Shown here: piece by piece, positions 16,664-25,665 of the stretch | How positions within the stretch are numbered: position 1 is the first letter of the stretch | Layout of the letters: every line of letters begins with the position of its first letter | Assembly: GCA_000026125.1 (NCBI GenBank) | Contig: CU207211.1 | Span: 2,914,001 to 2,978,000 of the forward strand | Source of the DNA: Herminiimonas arsenicoxydans | GTDB lineage: Bacteria > Pseudomonadota > Gammaproteobacteria > Burkholderiales > Burkholderiaceae_D | Length of the DNA: 64,000 nt | Reading direction: 5' to 3' | The notes under the pieces: generated by a model | Databases searched by the model: none | The model's input: the letters and a program-made list of their open reading frames with translations, nothing else | Told to the model about the DNA's origin: nothing | Translations under genes and position numbers: made by a program

Positions 16664-18670
16664 ATGATCGCCCAACGCACCCTGTTGGCAAGCGCCGTTC
16701 TATCTGCGCTTGCCTCTTTACCTCATTCCGTTTTTGCGCAAGCGCAAGAACAAACCCTGTCCGCCGTCGTCGTCACATCCACGCCATTCAGCAATGACGA
16801 AGGCGCGCAAATTCTCGCCCCCGCCAAGGTTCTGTACGGCGATGAACTGCGCGAAAAACTCGGCAATTCGCTCGGCGATACGCTATCGCAGGAACTCGGC
16901 GTCTCCGCTTCCGCCTTTGGTGCCGGTGCCTCGCGCCCCATCATTCGCGGCCTGGAAGGTCCGCGCGTCAAGATTCTGCAAAACGGCATGTCGGTCATGG
17001 ATGCATCCAGCCTGTCCAACGATCATGCTGTCGGCGGCGAAGCATCGACTGCACGCCAGGTCGAAATCCTGCGCGGCCCTGCCGCCCTGCTGTATGGTTC
17101 CGGCGCCATCGGCGGCGTGGTCAATATCATCAACGATCGCATACCCACCGTGCTCAATGCCCGGCCGACCGGCGAAACGGAACTGCGTTACGGCACGGTT
17201 GATCGTACAAAAAACATGTCGCTGTCAGTGGACGGCGCAGCCGGCGATATCGGCCTGCATATCGATGGCAATCTGCGCGATGCCGACGATTACAGGATCC
17301 CCGGCAACGTCAGCCTGAGCGATCCGGCTCTGGGTTCAGGGCGCCTGCCCAATTCCTTTGCGCGTGCCAACAGCATCGGATTCGGCGCATCCTACATTCA
17401 GGACTGGGGCCACATAGGCGCCTCGGTCGGCGTCAATGACGATCGTTACGGCATTGCAACCGCTGAGCGCTCCTTCATCACCCTGAAACAAACGCGCTTC
17501 GATCTCGAGGGCTTGATCAGGGAACCGTTCGGCAATATCGAGTCGCTGCGCTTCAAGCTGGGCCATACCGATTACGCGCACACGGAAAACCTGCAAGACG
17601 GCACGCCGGCAACCAACTTCAAGAATAATGCACTGGAAAGCCGGCTGGAACTGACGCACAAGCCGCTTGCAGGCTGGCGCGGCACCTTCGGCCTGCAAAC
17701 TGAAAACTCGGAATTCTCCGCGCTGGCCGCCGACGGCAGCGGACCCGAAACCGTACCGATCACCAAGACGAATTCGATCGCCGGCTTTCTGGTCGAAGAG
17801 CGCGATTTCGGTCCTTTCCGTGCCAGCGCCGGTGCACGCATGGAGTCCGTCAAACGCACACCCGATGCCGTATCGGATCTGAAGCAGCGTGACTTCAACC
17901 TCGGTTCGTATTCCCTGGGCGGCCTGTGGACATTCACGCCCGGCTATGGTCTTGGCGCTACCGCCTCCGTTGCGCAACGCGCACCGGCAATCGAGGAGTT
18001 GTACTCCCACGGCCCGCACGAGTCGACCGCCACCTTCGACATAGGCGACGCCAATCTGACAAAAGAAACTTCGCGCAACTTCGAACTGAGCCTGCAAAAA
18101 ACAGAGGGGCTGGTCCGCTGGAAAGCCAACATCTTCCAGAACCGCGTGAAAAACTTCATCTATGGCCGCACTGATGGCACCAAAGTCGATGAAGATGGCG
18201 TTGCAGGCGGCGAATTTACCCAACGCTTCTGGGCCCAGAACAGCGCCACGATACGCGGCGCAGAAGCCGAGGTCAGCTACAACCTGCGCGGCGAAGGCTG
18301 GTCGCTGCGCGGTTTTGCCGATACCTCGCGCGGCAAGCTGACCGGCCTCGACAATCTGCCGCTGCAACCGGCCACTCGTTTCGGCGGCGAAGTCGGTTAT
18401 CGTCAAGGCCCCTGGCGTTCGGGCGTAAAAGTCCTGCACGCGCAGCAGCAGGACAGATTGGCGAGTTTTGAAAGTTTCGCTACACCCTCCTACACCCGGG
18501 TCGATGCGAACTTATCCTTTACGCAAAACATCCATTCGACCCAGCTTACCTGGTTCGCCATTGTCAAAAATCTGTTGAATGAAGACATCCGCTTGTCAAC
18601 CTCGGTGCTGCGCGAAGTCGCACCACTACCGGGCAGAAACCTGATCGTTGGCGTTCGTACAAGTTTTTAA
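16664..18670 (+). CDS. znuD: TonB-dependent outer-membrane receptor, ZnuD-like
   Basis: A 668-residue outer-membrane receptor. The ATG at 16664 follows AAGGAAG and starts a signal peptide ending near VFAQA. A TonB box-like stretch (QTLSAVVVTSTP) precedes the plug domain, with RPIIRGLEGPRVKILQNG and VEILRGPAALLYGSGAIGGV (about residues 85-165), and a 22-strand-type barrel follows, ending in Phe (VRTSF). The plug sequence with SNDHAVGGEAS is like ZnuD zinc receptors. The upstream putative Zur operator and Zur/CobW neighbours support zinc as substrate. Other metal complexes remain possible. Confidence 0.83.
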   Translation: MIAQRTLLASAVLSALASLPHSVFAQAQEQTLSAVVVTSTPFSNDEGAQILAPAKVLYGDELREKLGNSLGDTLSQELGVSASAFGAGASRPIIRGLEGPRVKILQNGMSVMDASSLSNDHAVGGEASTARQVEILRGPAALLYGSGAIGGVVNIINDRIPTVLNARPTGETELRYGTVDRTKNMSLSVDGAAGDIGLHIDGNLRDADDYRIPGNVSLSDPALGSGRLPNSFARANSIGFGASYIQDWGHIGASVGVNDDRYGIATAERSFITLKQTRFDLEGLIREPFGNIESLRFKLGHTDYAHTENLQDGTPATNFKNNALESRLELTHKPLAGWRGTFGLQTENSEFSALAADGSGPETVPITKTNSIAGFLVEERDFGPFRASAGARMESVKRTPDAVSDLKQRDFNLGSYSLGGLWTFTPGYGLGATASVAQRAPAIEELYSHGPHESTATFDIGDANLTKETSRNFELSLQKTEGLVRWKANIFQNRVKNFIYGRTDGTKVDEDGVAGGEFTQRFWAQNSATIRGAEAEVSYNLRGEGWSLRGFADTSRGKLTGLDNLPLQPATRFGGEVGYRQGPWRSGVKVLHAQQQDRLASFESFATPSYTRVDANLSFTQNIHSTQLTWFAIVKNLLNEDIRLSTSVLREVAPLPGRNLIVGVRTSF

Positions 18671-18703
18671 GGATGCTTGCCTGATTTTTGGCTACACTAG
18701 GAG

Positions 18704-18799
18704 GTTGCAGGTCGCTATGTGCGGCCTGCATGTGTTACCTTTAAGCGGAAATTTTGGCACGGCCGCGCTCGGGGAAATACCCCGAGCGCGGCATTTTAT
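18704..18799 (+). ncRNA. Structured intergenic element: two hairpins, the second terminator-like
   Basis: Between the receptor and the STAS gene, TGCAGGTCGC (18706-18715) pairs with GCGGCCTGCA (18721-18730) over a 5-base loop, with AGG/CCT able to close it further out. After an A/T-rich linker, a 13-bp perfect GC-rich stem follows (18762-18774 with 18780-18792), then ATTTTAT. The second hairpin alone could be the receptor terminator. Two hairpins with an AT-rich linker also fit a small RNA; I see only a weak TACACT -10 at 18693 and no convincing -35. Confidence 0.4.
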
Positions 18800-18857
18800 A
18801 AACTTGGCGCACCCGTCTCTATTTGACTGGTGGACGCCGTTGTTCACCAGGATAGAC

Positions 18858-20294
18858 GTGGGGATTTTTTCGCTATTTGGCAAGAAGAGCCAGCAGCCGG
18901 CGCGCAAGTCGACTGAGCAGGAGTCTACGCAGAAAAAACGCAGCGACCAGGCAGCCCGCATCAACGCAAAGAACGAAAACGAACAAACGCAGCAAGTGCA
19001 GCGCAAGGCGGCGCACGCAACGGCCATGAAGATCGATGCGATCGAGTCGGAAATGTCGTCCGAATTCGTCAAGCCGCTGCCTTTCAGCGGCAATACCCTG
19101 CCTGGCCCACCCAGCCAGTTCATGAACACCAGCGTCCGCGCGGCAGATACGCGCATCCACACCAAACCCGGCCACGACGCCACCCCGCCGCTTGAACAGC
19201 CCTCCATGCTGCCCGATATCATGGGCGCCAGCACCGCCTTCCTGCTGGGCGCAGAAACAGTAATAGGGCCGGTTGCCATTTCGGCTTCCGAAGCAGCGCC
19301 TGCCATTGAAGAAGCCGCCATCCTGTTTGCCAACGGTCAGACCGACCTGGTCGAACCGATACTGCTGAACGCCATTGCAGAAGATGCGCTAGGTAGCACC
19401 CCCCTGATCGTCTGGGGCATGCTGTTCGATCTGTATCAGATCACCGGCCAACACACATCGTTCGAGAATCTATCGATCGAATACGCGAATAAATTTGAAA
19501 TGTCGCCTCCCGCATGGGTGGACGGCAACAGCGCCGAGGCCAAGCCGGAAGCTGCAACTGCGCCACGCGCCAGCACTACGCCGAGCGTGGCATTTTCCGG
19601 CAAGCTCGATGCAGGCAGCATCAAGCAGCTCGAACGCATCAAGAACATGGCCGAGATGAGCAATGTCATCAAGCTCGAATTTGCCCGCGTCAGCGAGGTC
19701 GATCCGGTCGGTTGCGGACTGCTGTTCAGCATATTGCAGAGGCTGCAAAAATCCGGCCACAACCTGATTCTGGTCGGCGCACCGGAACTGGCAGAAAAAA
19801 TCCGTTCCATACTGCAAGTCGGCCGCCGCGATGAAACCGAAGCACCGTGGTTATTGCTGCTGGAAATTTTGCGTTTGCTGAATCGCGAATCCGATTTCGA
19901 AGAAACCAGTATCGATTATTGCGTCACCTTTGAGGTTTCGCCGCCGGCCTTCGTCTCGCCGCAAAACAAGGTTGTCACCGCCGCGGAAGAATCCACCGAA
20001 CCGGACGACATACCCAGCGATCATTTCATGATGCCGGTCGTCATCGATGCCCGCACCGACACCCTGGTGCAAAACATCGCCGTGCATGCACACACGCACA
20101 ATCCGGTCATACTCGACTGCAGCCGTCTGACACGCATGGATTTCAATGCTGCGGGCCGCCTGTTCGGCGGCCTGACGCCATTGATCAACAGCGGCAAAAG
20201 CATCGAATTGCACCATGCCAATCACTTCATCGTCGCGCTCTGTCATGTGATGGGCGTCGCCGAACTAGTACGCATCGTGCCGCGTAAAAACTGA
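18858..20294 (+). CDS. STAS-domain protein with duplicated helical-STAS modules
   Basis: The GTG at 18858 (AGGA six bases before) gives 478 residues; the frame is open upstream but overlaps the structured element and receptor end. After a charged, Gln/Lys-rich N-terminus, the protein has two repeats of a helical unit plus STAS domain. Unit 1 ends SIEYANKFEMSPPAW, followed by a STAS-like region with KLEFARVSEVDPVGCGLLF. Unit 2 ends SIDYCVTFEVSPPAF, followed by PVILDCSRLTRMDFNAAGR. STAS domains often act as anti-anti-sigma or partner-switch modules; the role here is unknown. It precedes hslVU but is separated by their own promoter. Confidence 0.72.
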   Translation: MGIFSLFGKKSQQPARKSTEQESTQKKRSDQAARINAKNENEQTQQVQRKAAHATAMKIDAIESEMSSEFVKPLPFSGNTLPGPPSQFMNTSVRAADTRIHTKPGHDATPPLEQPSMLPDIMGASTAFLLGAETVIGPVAISASEAAPAIEEAAILFANGQTDLVEPILLNAIAEDALGSTPLIVWGMLFDLYQITGQHTSFENLSIEYANKFEMSPPAWVDGNSAEAKPEAATAPRASTTPSVAFSGKLDAGSIKQLERIKNMAEMSNVIKLEFARVSEVDPVGCGLLFSILQRLQKSGHNLILVGAPELAEKIRSILQVGRRDETEAPWLLLLEILRLLNRESDFEETSIDYCVTFEVSPPAFVSPQNKVVTAAEESTEPDDIPSDHFMMPVVIDARTDTLVQNIAVHAHTHNPVILDCSRLTRMDFNAAGRLFGGLTPLINSGKSIELHHANHFIVALCHVMGVAELVRIVPRKN

Positions 20295-20321
20295 GGCTCT
20301 GCAATCAAGGCATAATTTCGA

Positions 20322-20349
20322 CTTGCAATCGAAAAGTCTGCCCCCATTT
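20322..20349 (+). promoter_or_regulatory. Sigma-32 heat-shock promoter of hslVU
   Basis: CTTGCAA (20322-20328) and CCCCATTT (20342-20349) are separated by 13 bases. The heat-shock consensus is CTTGAAA-N13-16-CCCCATnT, so only one position differs. It lies 88 bases before hslV, a classical RpoH target. Confidence 0.85.
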
Positions 20350-20436
20350 TTTTGAAATGTCGCGCTTTTCGCACGATGTTATTTCATTTTTACTCCCTTT
20401 TTCACTACCTAAGCCACTCCTATTTCAGAGGCAAGC

Positions 20437-20973
20437 ATGGAACAATTTCACGGCACCACGATACTCTCGGTGCGACGCGGCAACGTGGTTGCGCTCGGCG
20501 GCGACGGCCAGGTTACGCTCGGCAATATCGTCATGAAGGGTACCGCGCGCAAGGTACGCAAAGTCTATAGCGGCAAGGTGCTGGTCGGTTTTGCCGGTGG
20601 CACCGCCGATGCATTCACCTTGCTGGAGCGCTTCGAGTCCAAGCTGGAAAAACATCAAGGCCATCTGATGCGCGCCTCGGTCGAACTGGCAAAGGACTGG
20701 CGTACCGACCGCATGCTGCGCCGGCTGGAAGCGATGCTGCTGGTGGCTGATCATGAAACCACACTGGTCATCACCGGCAACGGCGATGTGCTGGAACCGA
20801 ACGACGGCATAGGCGCCATCGGTTCCGGCGGCACCTATGCACAATCGGCCGCCAAAGCCCTGCAGGAAAACACCGAGCTGTCGCCGCTGGAAATCGTCAA
20901 GAAATCGCTGACGATCGCAGGCGAACTCTGTATCTACACCAATCTGTCGCACACGATAGAAACACTGGATTAA
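20437..20973 (+). CDS. hslV: ATP-dependent protease proteolytic subunit HslV
   Basis: HslV (ClpQ) is the proteasome-like threonine peptidase that pairs with HslU in the cytoplasm. The 178-residue protein has the processed N-terminal Thr in [11 protein letters not shown], plus GGDGQVTLG and [20 protein letters not shown] precedes the ATG. hslU follows after 29 bases, and a sigma-32 promoter lies upstream. Confidence 0.98.
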   Translation: MEQFHGTTILSVRRGNVVALGGDGQVTLGNIVMKGTARKVRKVYSGKVLVGFAGGTADAFTLLERFESKLEKHQGHLMRASVELAKDWRTDRMLRRLEAMLLVADHETTLVITGNGDVLEPNDGIGAIGSGGTYAQSAAKALQENTELSPLEIVKKSLTIAGELCIYTNLSHTIETLD

Positions 20974-21002
20974 CGCTCCGGCACCCTTTTGCGAAAAACA
21001 CC

Positions 21003-22346
21003 ATGAATATGACACCTCAGGAAATTGTTTCGGAACTCGACAAACATGTGGTCGGCCAGGGCAATGCCAAACGCGCGGTCGCCATCGCACTGCGTAATCG
21101 CTGGCGCCGCCAGCAGGTTGCAGAACCACTGCGCCATGAAATCACGCCGAAAAACATCCTGATGATAGGACCCACCGGCGTCGGCAAAACTGAAATCGCG
21201 CGCCGCCTGGCCAAGCTGGCCGACGCGCCTTTCATCAAGATCGAAGCGACCAAGTTCACCGAAGTCGGTTACGTCGGCCGCGACGTCGATACCATCATTC
21301 GCGACCTGATCGACATCGGCATCAAGCAGACGCGCGAAGCCGAAACGCGCAAGGTGCGCGCACGCGCCGAAGATGCGGCGGAAGATCGCGTGATCGACAT
21401 TCTGGTGCCGCCGGCACGCGACTTCGGTTTTCATCCATCGGCCACGAGCACGTCCGACCACAGCAACGACAATGCCACGCGCCAAACCTTCCGCAAGCGT
21501 CTGCGTGAAGGTCTGCTGGACGACAATGAGATCGAGATCGAACTGGCCGAAGCCGGGCCGACGATGGAAATCATGGCGCCGCCCGGCATGGAAGAAATGA
21601 CTGAACAGATCAAATCCATGTTTTCCGGCGCCGGCGGCAATCGCAAGAAGGCGCGCAAGATCAAGATCCGGGAAGCGATGAAGCTGTTGATCGAAGAAGA
21701 AGCCGGCAAGCTGGTCAACGAAGACGAACTCAAGCAAAAAGCCATCACCAATGTGGAACAGAACGGCATCGTTTTTCTCGATGAAATCGACAAGATCGCC
21801 AATCGTTCCGAACAGGGTGGCGCCGAAGTATCGCGCGCCGGCGTGCAGCGCGATTTGCTGCCGCTGGTGGAAGGCACTACCGTCAACACCAAGTACGGCA
21901 TGATCAAAACCGATCACATCCTGTTCATCGCATCGGGCGCATTTCATCTCGCCAAACCCTCGGATCTGATCCCGGAATTACAGGGACGCTTCCCGATTCG
22001 CGTCGAACTGGAATCGCTATCGATCGCCGATTTCGAGCGCATTCTGACCGGCACCGACGCCTGCCTGACCAAGCAGTACCAAGCCTTGCTGGCCACGGAA
22101 GGCGTCAAAATTGAATTTGCGCAGGATGGCATCAAGCGGATGGCGGAAATCGCCTATTCGGTCAATGAAAAAACCGAAAACATCGGCGCGCGCCGTTTAT
22201 ATACGGTGATGGAAAAACTGCTGGAAGAGATTTCATTTTCTGCCAGCGAAAATCCGGACCAGACTCTCCCGATCGACGCCGCCTATGTGAATGAAAGACT
22301 GGGCGCCTTGTCGGTGGACGAGGATTTGTCGCGCTACGTGCTGTAA
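21003..22346 (+). CDS. hslU: ATP-dependent protease ATPase subunit HslU
   Basis: HslU (ClpY) is the AAA+ unfoldase that feeds substrates to HslV. The 447-residue protein has Walker A GPTGVGKT (residues 56-63), Walker [11 protein letters not shown], the I-domain insertion (about 110-235), and [15 protein letters not shown] in the C-terminal domain. The C-terminus SRYVL is the expected HslV-activating tail. It is co-transcribed with hslV. Confidence 0.98.
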   Translation: MNMTPQEIVSELDKHVVGQGNAKRAVAIALRNRWRRQQVAEPLRHEITPKNILMIGPTGVGKTEIARRLAKLADAPFIKIEATKFTEVGYVGRDVDTIIRDLIDIGIKQTREAETRKVRARAEDAAEDRVIDILVPPARDFGFHPSATSTSDHSNDNATRQTFRKRLREGLLDDNEIEIELAEAGPTMEIMAPPGMEEMTEQIKSMFSGAGGNRKKARKIKIREAMKLLIEEEAGKLVNEDELKQKAITNVEQNGIVFLDEIDKIANRSEQGGAEVSRAGVQRDLLPLVEGTTVNTKYGMIKTDHILFIASGAFHLAKPSDLIPELQGRFPIRVELESLSIADFERILTGTDACLTKQYQALLATEGVKIEFAQDGIKRMAEIAYSVNEKTENIGARRLYTVMEKLLEEISFSASENPDQTLPIDAAYVNERLGALSVDEDLSRYVL

Positions 22347-22381
22347 TGACCTGCTGTAAGATCGATTATCATCATCGACAG

Positions 22382-22405
22382 GGGCGCGCATGACAGCATG
22401 CGCGC
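22382..22405. repeat. Perfect 10-bp inverted repeat after hslU
   Basis: GGCGCGCATG-ACAG-CATGCGCGCC lies 35 bases after the hslU stop. It has no T-run on either strand, so it may be an mRNA-stabilising stem or a weak terminator. It sits immediately before the small basic ORF. Confidence 0.5.
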
Positions 22406-22415
22406 CGTCACCATC

Positions 22416-22616
22416 ATGGCCAACAAAGCGCTCGCCAAACGGCAAAAACTCACCATCCGCATCGAACCCTCGCAACAGGCGCTGAAGCCGCGCAATTATC
22501 TTGCACTGGCGGCAAAACAGCGTGTTGCCGGACCACATCAAAAATCGATTTCAGCCCAGCGCCAGGTGCAAAAACGTTTGCTGAAAATAAAATTATCCGA
22601 ACCTGACGAACAATAA
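22416..22616 (+). CDS. Small basic protein, unknown function
   Basis: A 66-residue Lys/Arg-rich, Gln-rich product (MANKALAKRQKLTIRIEPSQ...) without a membrane segment or recognised domain. It begins just after the hairpin that follows hslU, has no strong ribosome site, and could be the last gene of the hslVU transcript. I cannot exclude that it is not expressed; the amphipathic, ordered composition is the only support for a real gene. Confidence 0.4.
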   Translation: MANKALAKRQKLTIRIEPSQQALKPRNYLALAAKQRVAGPHQKSISAQRQVQKRLLKIKLSEPDEQ

Positions 22617-22732
22617 AGCGTGTTCCGCCAGATGTAGGCTGACAATTGATCCGGCGCGATTTGTTTGCTATAAGGAATGCATGGCGAGAAATTTCATGCG
22701 CTTGATGGCACTGGAATAACGATGAGGAGAAG

Positions 22733-23068
22733 ATGATGGCTCTACCGCACGCACGATCCGGCCAGTTAATCGACATTCGGCCACTAGGCGAACGAATCAC
22801 CGCTGCCGTCTCAAATGCGCTTTTCAAAACGCCACAACTTGAATTGATGCGACTGGTGTTGCCAAGCGGCAAAGGCATGCCCGAACATGCCGTTCCCGGC
22901 CCATTAACAATCCAGTGCCTGGAAGGTGCGATTGAATTGCGCGCACATCAAACCACGCAAATCCTGCACGCCGGAGAACTGGTGTATCTGGCAGGCGGCG
23001 AACCGCATGCCTTGCATGCACTGGAAGATTCGTCGATTTTATTGACGCTGCTGCTGTTGCCGCATTGA
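22733..23068 (+). CDS. Small cupin-domain protein
   Basis: A 111-residue single-domain cupin. GAGGAGAAG directly precedes the ATGATG. Residues 45-100 hold the two cupin motifs in reduced form: PSGKGMPEHAVPGPLTIQCL and GELVYLAGGEPHALHALED, the second with the His typically used for metal binding. It is likely cytoplasmic. Specific ligand or reaction cannot be named. It is convergent with gpsA. Confidence 0.78.
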   Translation: MMALPHARSGQLIDIRPLGERITAAVSNALFKTPQLELMRLVLPSGKGMPEHAVPGPLTIQCLEGAIELRAHQTTQILHAGELVYLAGGEPHALHALEDSSILLTLLLLPH

Positions 23069-23094
23069 AAACATCCACCGCCTGATGCGGTGGA
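23067..23094 (-). terminator. Rho-independent terminator of gpsA
   Basis: TCCACCGC (23074-23081) pairs with GCGGTGGA (23087-23094), and on the minus strand the stem is followed by TGTTTTC. On the plus strand no T-run follows, so it chiefly serves gpsA. Confidence 0.65.
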
Positions 23095-23102
23095 CGCAGA
23101 CT

Positions 23103-24098
23103 TCAGGCCATTTCATTGCGCGCATCGCGCGCGAGCAAACGACCGACCATTTCCCTCGGCAAATCGCCATCGAACAGGACGGCTGCAACTGCATTGGTAA
23201 TCGGCATATCTATACCGCGCTCGGCCGCCAGTGAACGCACTGCCTGTGCACAACGCACACCTTCTGCAACATGGCCCAGCTCGGTCACGATCTGCTCCAG
23301 TTTTTTTCCCTGCGCCAGGCCCAGCCCGACCTTGCGGTTGCGTGACAGATCGCCGGTACAGGTCAGAATCAGATCACCCATGCCGGCCAGGCCCATGAAG
23401 GTTTCCGTACGCCCGCCGAGTGCGACGCCGAAGCGCGTAATTTCCACCAGGCCGCGCGTAATCAGAGCCGCGCGTGCATTCATGCCGAGTTTGAGGCCGT
23501 CGATGATGCCGGTGGCAATCGCCAGTATGTTTTTTACCGCACCGCCAACTTCGACGCCGATCACATCGTCGGTTGAATAAATACGCATGCTCGGCCCGTG
23601 CACGGCGCTGACCACCAGTTCGCGTAATGCCGCGTTATCGGAAGCAATCGCCAATGCGCAAGGCAGTCCCTGTGCAACCTCTTGCGCAAAAGACGGCCCC
23701 GACAAGGCGCCGGCAGGAATGTCATTCCCCAGCACTTCGCGCACGATCTGATGCGGCAGCAAATGCGTGTCTGCCTCGAAGCCCTTGCACAGCCAGACGA
23801 TGTTTGGAATGGCATACGGCTGCAATTGCATGGCCAGCGGGCGCAATCCCGCCAACGATGTCGCCACCAGCAACAGGCCATCCGTTCCGACATGCGCAAT
23901 CGCGGCAGAGAAATCGGAGCTCAAGGACAGACTGTCCGGCAAACGGAAACCGGGCAGATAGACGGTATTTTCGCGTCGCTGCTCCGCTTCCTGCATCACA
24001 GCAGCATCGCGCCCCCACAACATCACGGAATGCCGGTCAGCCAGCGACATTGCCAAGGCCGTACCCCATGCGCCTGCGCCAAGTATTGTGATATTCAT
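23103..24098 (-). CDS. gpsA: NAD(P)H-dependent glycerol-3-phosphate dehydrogenase
   Basis: GpsA reduces dihydroxyacetone phosphate to sn-glycerol-3-phosphate for phospholipid synthesis. The 331-residue protein has the Rossmann motif [10 protein letters not shown] at residues 7-16, the catalytic Lys in [14 protein letters not shown], and the C-terminal domain with [20 protein letters not shown]. It is the last of the minus-strand genes secB, SH3 protein and gpsA. Confidence 0.97.
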   Translation of the reverse strand: MNITILGAGAWGTALAMSLADRHSVMLWGRDAAVMQEAEQRRENTVYLPGFRLPDSLSLSSDFSAAIAHVGTDGLLLVATSLAGLRPLAMQLQPYAIPNIVWLCKGFEADTHLLPHQIVREVLGNDIPAGALSGPSFAQEVAQGLPCALAIASDNAALRELVVSAVHGPSMRIYSTDDVIGVEVGGAVKNILAIATGIIDGLKLGMNARAALITRGLVEITRFGVALGGRTETFMGLAGMGDLILTCTGDLSRNRKVGLGLAQGKKLEQIVTELGHVAEGVRCAQAVRSLAAERGIDMPITNAVAAVLFDGDLPREMVGRLLARDARNEMA

Positions 24099-24288
24099 GC
24101 TTTGGATTTGATAGACAAGAGTGAGAATACTAACAGGGGATGCACATCGTCAGGATGTCGCATCACCAATGACGGACAACAGAATCTGCATCTGAGGCAA
24201 CATGCATGAAAAGCTGTGCCGCCACTCCCTGCTTGCGCTTATACGCAATCTATTCTGTTGTAGTTCCGCTGTGGTTCGCAGTTGTTTC

Positions 24289-24738
24289 TTATTCGCCCCA
24301 CACTTCAGCGGTTTTTGCAAAGCCGATCGGTCCATCCCGGTGCTTCAATTTGACCCAGCCCGACGCCGGCGGCGCCACCAACTCAAGCAGCACACCCTTG
24401 TCCACCGTTGCCACCACTGCAGAGGTCTCTTCCGCCGCTGCATGCAATTTCAGGTTGGCGGTCGTCGCCATCACGTTGCGTTTCGACGTCAGCGCGCTGG
24501 TTTCTACCCAGGACAAATCGCCGGCGGCATCACGCACCTTGCTCCAGCCATTCTGCGTCAACACGATTTCCACCGGCATGCCGCGCGGTGCGACAAAGAT
24601 TTTACGACCCCGGTCTGACGGCGCGTTATACAGCACCGCCGGATGGGCGCCCACCGACTTGAACTCGGCAGCGTGCGCCGCGCTCATGGCCAGCGCAGAA
24701 ACCAGCAAGGCTGCAAAAACAGCGGAAGACCATTTCAT
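24289..24738 (-). CDS. Exported protein with tandem SH3-like domains
   Basis: A 149-residue protein with a clean signal peptide (MKWSSAVFAALLVSALAMSA, cleavage after AHA), which fixes the start at 24738 rather than the longer frame. Two bacterial SH3-type modules follow: LYNAPSDRGRKIFVAPRGMP... and LKLHAAAEETSAVVATVDKG, each with the 'VRxxPS..V' pattern. Such domains usually bind peptidoglycan or mediate periplasmic contacts. A 190-base gap without visible genes separates it from gpsA. Confidence 0.78.
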   Translation of the reverse strand: MKWSSAVFAALLVSALAMSAAHAAEFKSVGAHPAVLYNAPSDRGRKIFVAPRGMPVEIVLTQNGWSKVRDAAGDLSWVETSALTSKRNVMATTANLKLHAAAEETSAVVATVDKGVLLELVAPPASGWVKLKHRDGPIGFAKTAEVWGE

Positions 24739-24767
24739 GCGATCACCTTCACACATTATCGGGAGAG

Positions 24768-24797
24768 TTGCAGATGCATCGGACGATGCATCTGCAA
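24768..24797. repeat. Perfect 13-bp inverted repeat between secB and the SH3 gene
   Basis: TTGCAGATGCATC (24768-24780) and GATGCATCTGCAA (24785-24797) are separated by GGAC. There is no T-run on the minus strand, so an mRNA stem controlling read-through or stability is more likely than a simple terminator. Confidence 0.6.
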
Positions 24798-24805
24798 AGC
24801 AGGAC

Positions 24806-25300
24806 TTAGTGCTGTGCTGCAGAACCGTCAGGCATCACGATGCCGGAACCGTTGCTAGCATGTTGCTGCGCCAACGCTTCCAGGCGCTGCTGATAAAACA
24901 CTTCGAAGTTGATTTCCGACAGATGCACAGGCGGGAAACCGGCGCGCGTAATGGCATCGGCGATATTGGCCCGCAGGTAAGGATAAATCGTGCTTGGGCA
25001 ACCGATGCCGATCAAGGGGTCGAGTTGTTCGTCCGGAATGTTGCGCGCTTCAAAGATACCTGCCTGCTTGGCTTCCACCAGGAAGGCAACCTTGTCATTG
25101 ATTTTTGCCGTTACCGTAATCGTTACGGTCGACTCAAACAAACCCTCGGCCAGCTGTTCTGCGCCGACATCCACCGCGACTTCGATCACAGGAGCATCCT
25201 GCTCAAGGAAAATTGCCGGGGAATTAGGTTGTTCCAGCGACAGATCTTTCAGATATACACGTTGGATCTGGAATACGGGTTGCAGATTTTCGTCAGCCAT
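24806..25300 (-). CDS. secB: Protein-export chaperone SecB
   Basis: SecB keeps preproteins unfolded and delivers them to SecA. The 164-residue protein has the characteristic [20 protein letters not shown] start, the [20 protein letters not shown] segment, and [18 protein letters not shown]. It follows grxC on the minus strand, a gene order (rhodanese-grxC-secB-gpsA) widely seen in proteobacteria. Confidence 0.98.
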   Translation of the reverse strand: MADENLQPVFQIQRVYLKDLSLEQPNSPAIFLEQDAPVIEVAVDVGAEQLAEGLFESTVTITVTAKINDKVAFLVEAKQAGIFEARNIPDEQLDPLIGIGCPSTIYPYLRANIADAITRAGFPPVHLSEINFEVFYQQRLEALAQQHASNGSGIVMPDGSAAQH

Positions 25301-25389
25301 GAAGCACTTTCAGTCAGATTAAAAATGGAGGGCGCGCCCTCCGGGCAGGTTACAACATGAACATTGCGATGCCGCAGATACGCGCCGCT

Positions 25390-25653
25390 TCAGGCGCCCT
25401 GCAGCAATGCATCCAGCTTGCCGAGGCGTTCCAGCGCGTTCAGATCGTCGAAGCCGCCCACATGCGTATCGCCGACATAAATCTGCGGCACGGTGCGGCG
25501 ACCGGTTTTCTGCATCATTGCGGCGCGTTGCGCGGGATCGAGATCGATACGAATTTTTTCAATATTGCTGATGCCCTTGGCCGTCAACAGGCGTTCCGCC
25601 ATCGTGCAATACGGACAGACACCAGAGCTATACATCACTACATGCGCAGTCAT
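25390..25653 (-). CDS. grxC: Glutaredoxin 3
   Basis: An 87-residue monothiol/dithiol glutaredoxin with the active site CPYC (Cys13, Cys16), TVPQIYVGDTHVGGFDDL (cis-Pro loop and glutathione-binding GG). It reduces protein disulfides and glutathionylated proteins in the cytoplasm. Twelve bases separate it from the rhodanese gene, suggesting co-transcription. Confidence 0.97.
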   Translation of the reverse strand: MTAHVVMYSSGVCPYCTMAERLLTAKGISNIEKIRIDLDPAQRAAMMQKTGRRTVPQIYVGDTHVGGFDDLNALERLGKLDALLQGA

Positions 25654-25665
25654 ATTTATCCTCCC

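Noticed and set aside
20322-20328. TTGCAA as a third Zur half-site
   Set aside because: It has no second TTGCAA at the right spacing and is better explained as the -35 of the sigma-32 promoter.
25327-25342. GGAGGGCGCGCCCTCC palindrome between secB and grxC
   Set aside because: It is a 16-base palindrome without loop, T-run or a second copy, so no function can be argued.
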